Source: Acidobacteriota bacterium (GTDB taxonomy: Bacteria > Acidobacteriota > Polarisedimenticolia > Gp22-AA2). From it: 5,353 nt of DNA. Both the position numbers and the translations under genes were made by a program. The notes beneath the pieces were generated by a model. The model had not been told where the DNA came from. It saw only the letters and a program-made list of their open reading frames with translations, and did not search any database. This document shows, piece after piece, positions 1 to 5,353 of the stretch; within the stretch, counting starts at the first letter, position 1, and each line of letters opens with the position of its first letter. The stretch is taken from NCBI GenBank assembly GCA_016202915.1, contig JACQNT010000210.1, positions 1 to 5,353 of the forward strand, in the 5' to 3' direction.

Positions 1-471
1 CAGGACGACGTGCACCTTCACCGGCCGCTCGATCGGCGCCGCCCGGATGCCCCGGACCGCCCTGACGGCCACGTGCAGCAGCCCGATCGCCACCATGCCG
101 GCCGACCAGGCCATGCCGCCGTACTCGCCCAGGTGAAAGTGGGCCACCATGCCGGCCACTCCGATCACCGCGAAGGCCAGCGCGACGTAGTCGAGCCGGC
201 GAGCCGGCATCGGCATCCGGAGCGCCATCGGGCCAATGACGTAGATCGCGCCCAGGATGGAGAGACCGATCCAGCCGAGGGTGATGAGGTGGACGATCGC
301 AACCGTGCGGGGCTGGTAGAAGAACCCGGTCAGGAGCGCCGGCTGCGCCGCCATCGCCGAAAACGCCAGGATCAGGAAGAGATGCGCCGCACCGAAGTAG
401 AGGACCGGCAGGAGGCGCGGCGGGAGCCGATCCCTTCGGGCGATCTCCACACCGGGAGACGACGGCACCAT
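1..471 (-). CDS. Polytopic membrane protein, haem-copper oxidase subunit I / NnrS-like (C-terminus beyond window)
   Basis: The minus-strand frame opens with ATG at 471 and runs without a stop to base 1, giving 157 residues of a longer protein. After a short charged N-terminus come hydrophobic segments at about 19-41, 56-80, 95-116 and 119-139, followed by a basic loop and what looks like the start of another helix. Helix 2 contains VHLITLGWIG (H61), and helix 3 ends in AHFHLGEYGG (H111, H113). Histidines in this setting resemble those of haem-copper oxidase subunit I-like and NnrS-like proteins. The function (haem binding, possibly respiratory or NO-related) is inferred from this resemblance and from the NnrS-type gene directly upstream. 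The start lies 12 nt after the upstream stop, in the same reading frame, without a clear Shine-Dalgarno sequence, so translation is probably coupled. The next codon is GTG and could also start. It could equally be a second NnrS paralogue, since the diagnostic C-terminal part is missing. Confidence 0.75.
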   Translation of the reverse strand, partial: MVPSSPGVEIARRDRLPPRLLPVLYFGAAHLFLILAFSAMAAQPALLTGFFYQPRTVAIVHLITLGWIGLSILGAIYVIGPMALRMPMPARRLDYVALAFAVIGVAGMVAHFHLGEYGGMAWSAGMVAIGLLHVAVRAVRGIRAAPIERPVKVHVVL

Positions 472-483
472 GGCCGCGCGGCG

Positions 484-2421
484 TCAGGCGCCAAGCCGCG
501 CCTTCGCCTCGGAGAGCTGCCCCAGAAAGCCCTCCAGATCAAGACCGTGCATCCTGCAGGCCTGGGCGATGCTCACGCTGCGCGCCACGGTCCGGCGCAG
601 CACCGGGTTGGTCAGGGCGGCGAAGCCGTTGCTGACGAAGATCGGCAGGAGGACTGGGTAGGCGGCCAGCAGATCGCCGACCTTCGTTTCGGAAGCGATC
701 GGCGGGCGCCAGCCGGCCGCGGCGACCTCGTCCGCGGTCTCCGTGTCGAGGGTCTTCCAGAGGTTGACGCCGAACAGCAGCAGGGCCGCCAGCTCCAGGA
801 CTCCCGAGACGCCGGCCACCCTGAACCAGGCGGGGCCGCCCACAGCCGACAGGGACTGGAAGACGACCCGCACGACGTTCCCGACCGCCAGGAGCCAGAA
901 GGTCCAGTCGCGCAGGCGGGGGGAGTAGAGCGGCACTCCGCGGAACACCGGGACGATCCGGCTGGCCATGCCGACCATCACGGTGGTGATGAAGCCGACG
1001 GTGAGGGCGTGCCTATAGGCGCCGACGAAGGCGTGGTCCATGTCCCTGCCGGCGACCGCCAGCAGCGAGAAGGTCAGCAGCATCGCCGCCGAGATCGCCA
1101 GCCAGGAGTACCCCAGGCGGAGGAACTTCTCGTAGCCCCGATCGATCCCGGGCTCCGGCGCGCCTGCCGTCCGCCCCAGGATGCCGAGCGACCAGGTGAA
1201 CAGGAGGAGGCAGACGGCGACGCCCGCTCCGCCCAGCCCGAAGGCCAGGCGCGCCGCGTTCCCCGCTCCGGCCAGGTACGTCGCCTCGCCGGCCGTCATG
1301 ATCACGATCGCGGCGGTCAGCGGGACGGGGAGAAGCGCGGCGACGCGCGGACGGCCCGCGAGCCCCATGAAGACCGGCAGGGTGCGGAGCGACACCCCGA
1401 GGATCCAGCAGGTCACGAACCCGAGGAGAAAGGTCGTCAGGTAAGGCAGGTTCAGACCGGGCGGGACCTCGAACGCCGCGCGCGCGGAGAGATACCAGGC
1501 GTGGACCAGGTTGAGAAGCGCTGAGACCAGGAGCCAGGCGGTCCCGGCCGCGAGGTACGCCTGGTACGCCTTCTTCGGCCCCGGCCCGGAGAGCAGGATG
1601 CGGCCCACGATCCATCCGAAGATCCCGCACCCGGCGACCTCCAGGAGGGCGCCGACGACGAGGAGGGCCGAACGCAGGCTCGACGGGTCCAGGGCCTGGG
1701 CAAACCTCAACGCCGTCCCGCCGACGAGCAAGGCGAAGGAGGCCGCGGCCGCCCGGTAGGACGGGAGCGGCACGCCGGAAAGGCGCGGCAGGATGTGATA
1801 GGCCACGCCGACCACGAACAGACCGACCCAGCCGAAGAGCTGGTAGTGGCCGTGGACCTGGAGGAAACCTCTCCCGATCCCGCCCAGCCGGCCGCGCAGC
1901 GCCATGACAACGAGCGCCCAGGCGCCGAGAGCGGCCCCGCCCGTGAAGGTGAACAGCAGCGCCGCCTTCAGGAAGCGTCTGTAGAGGTTCTCCCGGGCGA
2001 TCTCGGCGGGCGATACGGGCTCCTCCGGGGGAGCCTCGCTCGACCGGGCGGCTTCCCGCAACTCCTCGAGCAACTGATCGAGGTCGACGTGGTGCACGCG
2101 GGCAAACCAGTGGAGCGGCTCGACCGGCCCAAGCGCTCCGCCGCACCCCATGAGGCCGTGCCGCGCCAGGACGGGCACCGTGGACGGATAGGCTGCGATC
2201 AGATCGCGCACGCACACCCCGGGGTCGATGGTGATCTCCGGGGATTCCGCCTCCCGCAGGGCGGCGAGCACCTCCTCGACCCGCACCTTGCGGGCCGAGC
2301 AGGCGAACTCCAGCGGGTGCGCCCCGCCGCAGCACGCATCCAGGCCGAACCGGGCCAGGACCGGCTGCGACCCCCGGTACCGCCTGAGGATCTCAGCCAC
2401 CGTCATCTTCGGATCGATCAC
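484..2421 (-). CDS. NnrS-like haem membrane protein fused to ScdA_N-like and DUF1858-like domains
   Basis: This 645-residue protein has four parts. Residues 1-56 resemble the ScdA_N (DUF542) domain of RIC/ScdA iron-sulfur repair proteins, with DACCGGAHPLEFAC (C30, C31, H35, C41). Residues 61-124 resemble DUF1858, with GLMGCGGALGP (C93) and H104. Residues about 150-557 form some 12 membrane helices of NnrS type, with VHGHYQLFGWVG (H190, H192), AYHILPR (H209) and YRHALTVGF (H471), the likely haem- or metal-binding histidines. Residues 577-640 are a second DUF1858-like domain (VGDLLAAYP, ACRMHGLDLEGFL). NnrS is known as a haem- and copper-containing membrane protein that protects cells against nitric oxide. 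The soluble domains probably sit in the cytoplasm. I chose GTG at 2421 because GGAGG lies 8 nt upstream. An earlier in-frame GTG at 2469 would overlap the preceding gene and has no ribosome site. The gene starts 34 nt after the radical SAM stop, consistent with an operon. The family assignment is strong; the exact role of the fused domains is unknown. Confidence 0.88.
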   Translation of the reverse strand: MIDPKMTVAEILRRYRGSQPVLARFGLDACCGGAHPLEFACSARKVRVEEVLAALREAESPEITIDPGVCVRDLIAAYPSTVPVLARHGLMGCGGALGPVEPLHWFARVHHVDLDQLLEELREAARSSEAPPEEPVSPAEIARENLYRRFLKAALLFTFTGGAALGAWALVVMALRGRLGGIGRGFLQVHGHYQLFGWVGLFVVGVAYHILPRLSGVPLPSYRAAAASFALLVGGTALRFAQALDPSSLRSALLVVGALLEVAGCGIFGWIVGRILLSGPGPKKAYQAYLAAGTAWLLVSALLNLVHAWYLSARAAFEVPPGLNLPYLTTFLLGFVTCWILGVSLRTLPVFMGLAGRPRVAALLPVPLTAAIVIMTAGEATYLAGAGNAARLAFGLGGAGVAVCLLLFTWSLGILGRTAGAPEPGIDRGYEKFLRLGYSWLAISAAMLLTFSLLAVAGRDMDHAFVGAYRHALTVGFITTVMVGMASRIVPVFRGVPLYSPRLRDWTFWLLAVGNVVRVVFQSLSAVGGPAWFRVAGVSGVLELAALLLFGVNLWKTLDTETADEVAAAGWRPPIASETKVGDLLAAYPVLLPIFVSNGFAALTNPVLRRTVARSVSIAQACRMHGLDLEGFLGQLSEAKARLGA

Positions 2422-2429
2422 CGTCCTGC

Positions 2430-2434
2430 CCTCC
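2430..2434 (-). promoter_or_regulatory. Ribosome binding site deciding the NnrS-fusion start
   Basis: The minus strand reads GGAGG here, 8 nt before the GTG at 2421. It lies in the gap after the radical SAM stop codon. It decides for the 645-residue product over the longer frame from GTG 2469, which lacks such a site. Confidence 0.7.
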
Positions 2435-2455
2435 AGTCGTCGGCCCTCATCCCCT

Positions 2456-3592
2456 TCACGGGACCGCACCGGTCCGGGCCGCGGACGCCTGCGGCTCGTA
2501 GAGGCAGGCCGGATCCTCGGCCAGGTAGTTACCAGTCATAGCATACGCCCGCGCCCGAGACCCCCCGCAGACCGATCGGAACTCGCACCTCCCGCACCGT
2601 CCCCCCAGCCTGTCCGGGTCCCGGAGCGCCATAAAGAGGGGGTGTTCGCGGTACACGCTGATCAGCGAATCGGTCCGCACGTTGCCGGCCACCAGCGGCA
2701 GGAAGCCGCTCGGCTGGATCGCCCCCTTCGAGCTGATGAACAGGAACCCGGAACCGTCGTTCACGCCGGGGATGAACCTCCCCCCTCCCGAGCCCGTCCG
2801 GGAGACATCCCCCGGGGCGCCCCCGGGATCCGCCGACGGCGCGAGCCGCTGCAGCGCCACGCGGCGATAGTGCGGCCCCTCGGTCGTCTTGATCCGGAAC
2901 GGCGCCGATCCCGAAAGATCGGCGAACCACCCGAAGACCTCCTCGCACTCCTCCGCCGTCACCTGCTGGCCGGCGTCGGCGCGGCCGGTCGGGACCAGCA
3001 GGAAGATCGTCCAGCGCCAGGCCTCGAGCGAACCCACGAGATCGGCGATCGCCGGCAGGTCCTCCAGGTTGTGGCGGGCCAGCGTCGTATTGATCTGGAG
3101 CCTGAGACCCAGAGCCACGGCGGCCGCCGCCCCGTCGAGCGACCAGCGGAAAGAACCGGGCACGCCGCGGAAGGCGTCGTGGATCTCCTCGCAAGAACCG
3201 TCCAGGCTGATCGAAACGCCTTCCAGGCCGCTCCGCCGTGCCCGGAGCAGCGCCCCGTGCGTCAGGAGCGGCGTGCCGCTGGGGCTCAGGTTGGTCAGGA
3301 GCCCCGCCCCGGACGCGGCCCGTATCAGGTCGAAGATGTCCGGCCGCTTCAGCGGGTCGCCGCCGGTCAGGACGAAGATCGGCCGCCCGAACTCCCGGAT
3401 TTGGCCGATGAGCCGCAGCCCCTCGTCGGTCGTCAGCTCGCCGGGCTCGCGTTCCGGGATGGCGGAGGCCCGGCAGTGCACGCAGGCCAGGTCGCAGGCT
3501 CGGGTGACCTCCCAGATCACCACCACGGGGGAGCGCGCGAACTTCTCGCGGAGCCCCTTCTGCCCCTCCGTCCCCGTCCGGTCCCTGTTCAC
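2456..3592 (-). CDS. Radical SAM/SPASM domain protein, TIGR04053-like
   Basis: This 378-residue protein opens with the radical SAM cluster motif CDLACVHC (C33, C37, C40) after VIWEVTRA. The GGDP S-adenosylmethionine-binding motif follows at 77-80, and SISLDGS at 127-133. The C-terminal SPASM-like region has CGRCEFRSVCGG (C333, C336, C342) and C363, which would bind auxiliary iron-sulfur clusters. The phrases DAFRGVPGSF, LQINTT, KTTEGPHYRR and CGGSRARAYAMTG match what I recall of the TIGR04053 family, which is related to haem-modifying (NirJ, AhbC, AhbD) and peptide-modifying SPASM enzymes. The substrate of that family is not established to my knowledge. Residues about 250-282 are a glycine-rich, probably flexible insert. 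GTG at 3592 is chosen because GGAGG lies 4 nt upstream and the conserved part begins shortly after. The earlier GTG at 3703 would place the FNR-type operator inside the gene. It is the first gene of the leftward operon and the closest to the operator. Confidence 0.9.
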   Translation of the reverse strand: MNRDRTGTEGQKGLREKFARSPVVVIWEVTRACDLACVHCRASAIPEREPGELTTDEGLRLIGQIREFGRPIFVLTGGDPLKRPDIFDLIRAASGAGLLTNLSPSGTPLLTHGALLRARRSGLEGVSISLDGSCEEIHDAFRGVPGSFRWSLDGAAAAVALGLRLQINTTLARHNLEDLPAIADLVGSLEAWRWTIFLLVPTGRADAGQQVTAEECEEVFGWFADLSGSAPFRIKTTEGPHYRRVALQRLAPSADPGGAPGDVSRTGSGGGRFIPGVNDGSGFLFISSKGAIQPSGFLPLVAGNVRTDSLISVYREHPLFMALRDPDRLGGRCGRCEFRSVCGGSRARAYAMTGNYLAEDPACLYEPQASAARTGAVP

Positions 3593-3596
3593 CGCC

Positions 3597-3601
3597 CCTC
3601 C
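3597..3601 (-). promoter_or_regulatory. Ribosome binding site of the radical SAM/SPASM gene
   Basis: The minus strand reads GTGGAGGGGCG directly before the GTG at 3592. The GGAGG core is 4 nt from the start codon, a little close but the best site present. It supports the 378-residue product rather than the 415-residue frame opening at 3703. Confidence 0.55.
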
Positions 3602-3637
3602 ACGGCCGGTCCCACGAACGACGCCCGCCTCGGGACA

Positions 3638-3643
3638 AGGATG
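3638..3643 (-). promoter_or_regulatory. Candidate -10 element of the leftward operon
   Basis: The minus strand reads CATCCT here, matching TATAAT at positions 2, 3 and 6. If transcription began near 3631, the palindrome at 3666-3679 would be centred at about -41.5, the usual class II activator position of FNR-type proteins. The leader would then be about 39 nt. The hexamer match is weak, so this rests mainly on geometry. Confidence 0.25.
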
Positions 3644-3665
3644 AGACCACGGGGGCGAGGCGTGT

Positions 3666-3679
3666 ATGATCCGGATCAT
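3666..3679. promoter_or_regulatory. FNR/DNR/NnrR-type operator palindrome in the divergent promoter region
   Basis: The sequence ATGATCCGGATCAT is a perfect 14-bp inverted repeat with the TGAT-N4-ATCA core of the FNR-family consensus TTGAT-N4-ATCAA; only the outermost base of each half differs. It sits between the leftward radical SAM/NnrS operon (start 3592) and the rightward Crp/Fnr gene (start about 3722). It could therefore serve both transcription units: activation of the left operon and self-control of the regulator. The half-sites contain T and A in an otherwise GC-rich background, and the location beside a Crp/Fnr gene makes chance unlikely. The binding protein is inferred to be the neighbour. 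Confidence 0.72.
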
Positions 3680-3708
3680 CGGGGGGGTCATGTCCCGATC
3701 CACCCGCC

Positions 3709-3714
3709 GGGAGG
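3709..3714 (+). promoter_or_regulatory. Ribosome binding site of the Crp/Fnr gene, pointing to a CTG start
   Basis: GGGAGG, continuing as GGAGGTG, is a near-perfect Shine-Dalgarno sequence 7 nt before the in-frame CTG at 3722. No in-frame ATG, GTG or TTG lies at a suitable distance. It is the main reason for placing the regulator's start here. Confidence 0.5.
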
Positions 3715-3721
3715 TGCGGTC

Positions 3722-4420
3722 CTGTCAGACGAGAGAGGGGAGCGGCCGGTCCCCTGGGCCGCCATCCCGTTGTTCCAGAGCCTGAAGCCGGCGGAACGCG
3801 ACAGCCTGCGTCCCCTGGTCCGGATCAAGTCCTACGAGGAGGGGGAAACCATCTTCCGGGAAGGCGATGCGGCCCTGATGTTCCATTTCATCCTCGGTGG
3901 CCGCGTGAAGATCGTCAAGGCCACCGCCGCCGGGCGGGACGTCATCCTGGAGATCTTCGGCCCCGGCGACCCCATCGGCGCCGTGGCCGCCTACGAGGAG
4001 AGGCCGTTCCCCTGCACCGCCGTCGCTCTCGAAGCCACCAGCCTCCTGGCCGTCCCGCGGCAGGAGTTCTTCGGCCTCCTGGTCGCCAACCCGATGCTGG
4101 CGCGCGGGCTGCTCCTCGGCCTGACCCGCCGCATGATCGAAATGACCCGCAAGCTGGCCGAACGCTCCAGCCGGGTCGAGTACCGGATCGCCCGGCTCTT
4201 CCTGACCCTGGCCGACACTGTCGGGCGCCGCGACGGGAAGTCGGTCCGGATCCCGGTCGCCCTCAACCGCCAGGAGATCGCCGGCATGGTGGGCACGACC
4301 CAGGAGACCGCCATCCGGATCATGAGCCGGTGGAGCAAGGACGGGGTGCTGATCACCGCCGATGCGGGGTTCCTGATCCCCGATCGGGCGGCGCTGGAGA
4401 AGATCCCTCCCGAAGAGTGA
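3722..4420 (+). CDS. Crp/Fnr-family transcriptional regulator (DNR/NnrR-like)
   Basis: This 232-residue protein has the standard size and layout of the family. Residues about 15-115 form the cyclic-nucleotide-type sensor fold (IPLFQSLKPAERDSL, EGETIFREGD, FILGGRVKI, LEIFGPGDPIG). A long dimer helix spans about 118-150. A C-terminal winged helix-turn-helix follows at about 165-225, with LNRQEIAGMVGTTQETAIRIMSRW as the DNA-reading part. E195 and R199 align with the Glu and Arg of the FNR recognition helix. The only cysteine is C98, so there is no FNR-type iron-sulfur cluster. A haem/NO, redox or other signal, as in DNR/NnrR-like proteins, is more likely, but this is inferred. The start is uncertain. 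CTG at 3722 has an excellent ribosome site. The nearest conventional in-frame start, GTG 3662, lies beside the operator, lacks a clear ribosome site and would add residues with poor codon bias; automated annotation may use it. The 3' end overlaps the convergent radical SAM gene by 68 bp. Confidence 0.88.
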   Translation: MSDERGERPVPWAAIPLFQSLKPAERDSLRPLVRIKSYEEGETIFREGDAALMFHFILGGRVKIVKATAAGRDVILEIFGPGDPIGAVAAYEERPFPCTAVALEATSLLAVPRQEFFGLLVANPMLARGLLLGLTRRMIEMTRKLAERSSRVEYRIARLFLTLADTVGRRDGKSVRIPVALNRQEIAGMVGTTQETAIRIMSRWSKDGVLITADAGFLIPDRAALEKIPPEE

Positions 4421-5353
4421 TCTCCAGGGCCCCCGCCGTCTCCGGAGTCGCGCCGGCGCGCCGCGCCCGGCGCATCTCCGCCGCGAAGCGGGCGCGGAAC
4501 GCCGCGGACAGCGCCTTCAGGCGCAATCCCTTCCACCGGTACTTGCGCGGGTTGTCGAGGAACCAGCGGCACTCCTCCGGCAGGAGGACCAGGCTCACGT
4601 GGATGTTCGGCGCGACGCCGATCGGCAGGTCGCGTTCCATGCAGGCCTCGTACAGCCTCCGGAACACCGGCACCAGGTCCTCCGTGCGCGGGGGCGGCGC
4701 GTCCTCCATGTCGGTCCCCGCGAGCGGCCGGAAGACGCACACCGTCGGGATCGCGCCGACCGAAGTGATCCAGTCGATCGCCGCCATCGACGACGGCGGG
4801 GGCTCCAATCCGGCGATGATCTCGCCGTTGGACACCCACGGATCGAAGCGGGACGCGCGCCGCCCGCCGATCCGGGCGCAGTACTCCACCGCCTGGAGGT
4901 AGCGCGCCAGGCCGTACTCGCGGTCCTTGCCGGGACAGATCCGGCGGAAGGTCGGCGGGTCGAAGATCTCGAAGCAGAAGGAGACCCGGTTGACCCCCAT
5001 CTCCCGCAGGGCGTGATAGCGGGTCAGGTCGTGGTGCGGCGGCGTCTGGATCCCCACCAGCAGGCCGGTCTCCCGCTTGATGCGCCGGATGTACGGCTCG
5101 AGGATGTCGAGGTAGACGTCCCCCTCGTAGTGTCCGGTGTTGAAATCGACGTAGGTGATGCCGGACTCGCGGCGCGCCGCGTGGACGACCTCCATCACTT
5201 CCTCGACCGATTTCTCGGTGGCGTCGTCCACGCCCAGATTGAGCCCGACGGAGCAAAACTTGCAAGCCTGCCGCGGCTTCTCCTTCCAGTAGTCGCACAC
5301 CCGGGCGGGGTAGATCGCGAGGTAGGTCCCCTGCAGCGTGCCGATCCGGGTCA
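4353..5353 (-). CDS. Radical SAM protein with variant cysteine motif, biotin synthase/Elp3-like (N-terminus beyond window)
   Basis: The frame is open at the right edge and ends at TGA 4353-4355, with 332 complete residues visible. The first 17 (TRIGTLQGTYLAIYPAR) look like real protein, so the gene probably starts outside the window. A GTG at 5300, just before the first cysteine, is the only start candidate visible here. The presumed cluster motif is CDYWKEKPRQACKFC (C19, C30, C33), i.e. C-x10-C-x2-C instead of C-x3-C-x2-C, reminiscent of Elp3- and YhcC-type radical SAM proteins. Other conserved-looking stretches are SGITYVDFNTGHYEGD, GIQTPPHHDLTRY, VSFCFEIFDP, EIIAGLEPPPSS and VCVFRPLAGTDME, typical of the strand-end motifs of a radical SAM barrel. 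I do not recognise a characterised family. The last 20 or so residues are Pro/Gly/Arg-rich and read across the 3' end of the Crp/Fnr gene, so they are probably a dispensable tail. It is not part of the leftward operon, because the oppositely oriented regulator lies between. Confidence 0.82.
   Translation of the reverse strand, partial: TRIGTLQGTYLAIYPARVCDYWKEKPRQACKFCSVGLNLGVDDATEKSVEEVMEVVHAARRESGITYVDFNTGHYEGDVYLDILEPYIRRIKRETGLLVGIQTPPHHDLTRYHALREMGVNRVSFCFEIFDPPTFRRICPGKDREYGLARYLQAVEYCARIGGRRASRFDPWVSNGEIIAGLEPPPSSMAAIDWITSVGAIPTVCVFRPLAGTDMEDAPPPRTEDLVPVFRRLYEACMERDLPIGVAPNIHVSLVLLPEECRWFLDNPRKYRWKGLRLKALSAAFRARFAAEMRRARRAGATPETAGALEITLREGSSPAPPDRGSGTPHRR

Noticed and set aside
10..1524. 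504-codon open frame on the plus strand
   Set aside because: It is antisense to the two membrane genes. Its product is a charged Arg/Gly/Asp/Pro-rich sequence with no fold-like pattern, as expected for the mirror frame of a GC-rich gene.
1013..2335. 440-codon open frame on the minus strand inside the NnrS fusion
   Set aside because: It is in another frame of the same strand. The product is Arg/Gly/Pro-rich without domains, while the overlapping frame has clear membrane helices and conserved motifs.
2228..3721. Long N-terminal extension of the Crp/Fnr frame
   Set aside because: The frame is open far upstream only because it runs antisense to the radical SAM gene. The translated part is low-complexity and unrelated to the Crp fold.
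3690..3785. Short 31-codon frame starting at an ATG between the operator and the regulator
   Set aside because: It is out of frame with the regulator and codes for a Ser/Arg-rich peptide. No ribosome site distinguishes it, and it overlaps the regulator's likely start.
4421..4520. GC-rich inverted stretches after the regulator stop, as a possible terminator
   Set aside because: No hairpin followed by a T-run is visible, and the stretch lies inside the coding part of the convergent radical SAM gene.
3991..5298. 435-codon minus-strand open frame across the regulator and right-hand radical SAM gene
   Set aside because: It is a shadow frame; the sequence is Arg/Gly/Pro-rich and spans two genes with well supported frames.

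Overview
This is a GC-rich bacterial chromosome fragment. Third codon positions in the real genes are overwhelmingly G or C, which produces long spurious open frames on the opposite strands. The gene types (an NnrS-like haem membrane protein fused to ScdA_N/DUF1858-like domains, a TIGR04053-type radical SAM/SPASM protein, a Crp/Fnr regulator) suggest a metabolically versatile GC-rich lineage such as Rokubacteria, NC10, Acidobacteria, Myxococcota or a related deltaproteobacterial group. The phylum cannot be fixed from this window alone. No RNA gene, CRISPR array, insertion sequence or phage gene was seen.

Layout, left to right. Positions 1-471 (minus) hold the first 157 residues of a multi-helix membrane protein resembling the haem-copper oxidase subunit I / NnrS type, cut by the window edge. 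Positions 484-2421 (minus) encode a 645-residue fusion: an ScdA_N-like domain, a DUF1858-like domain, a 12-helix NnrS-like membrane domain and a second DUF1858-like domain. Positions 2456-3592 (minus) encode a 378-residue radical SAM/SPASM protein. These three genes lie close together in the order radical SAM, NnrS fusion, oxidase-like protein and look like one operon read leftwards. A short divergent intergenic region (3593-3721) carries a perfect 14-bp palindrome of the FNR/DNR/NnrR type. To its right, a Crp/Fnr-family regulator is read rightwards (about 3722-4420). A second, unrelated radical SAM gene (4353-5353, minus, cut at the right edge) converges on it and overlaps its 3' end by 68 bp.

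How the parts may work together (inference): the Crp/Fnr protein lacks an FNR-type cysteine cluster, so it resembles NO/redox regulators of the DNR/NnrR kind more than FNR itself. It probably binds the palindrome, controlling itself and the leftward operon. NnrS proteins and ScdA-type domains are both tied to nitric-oxide stress, so the operon is best read as a nitrosative-stress or respiratory-haem module. The adjacent radical SAM enzyme may act on a haem-like cofactor or a peptide, but its substrate is not evident from the sequence.
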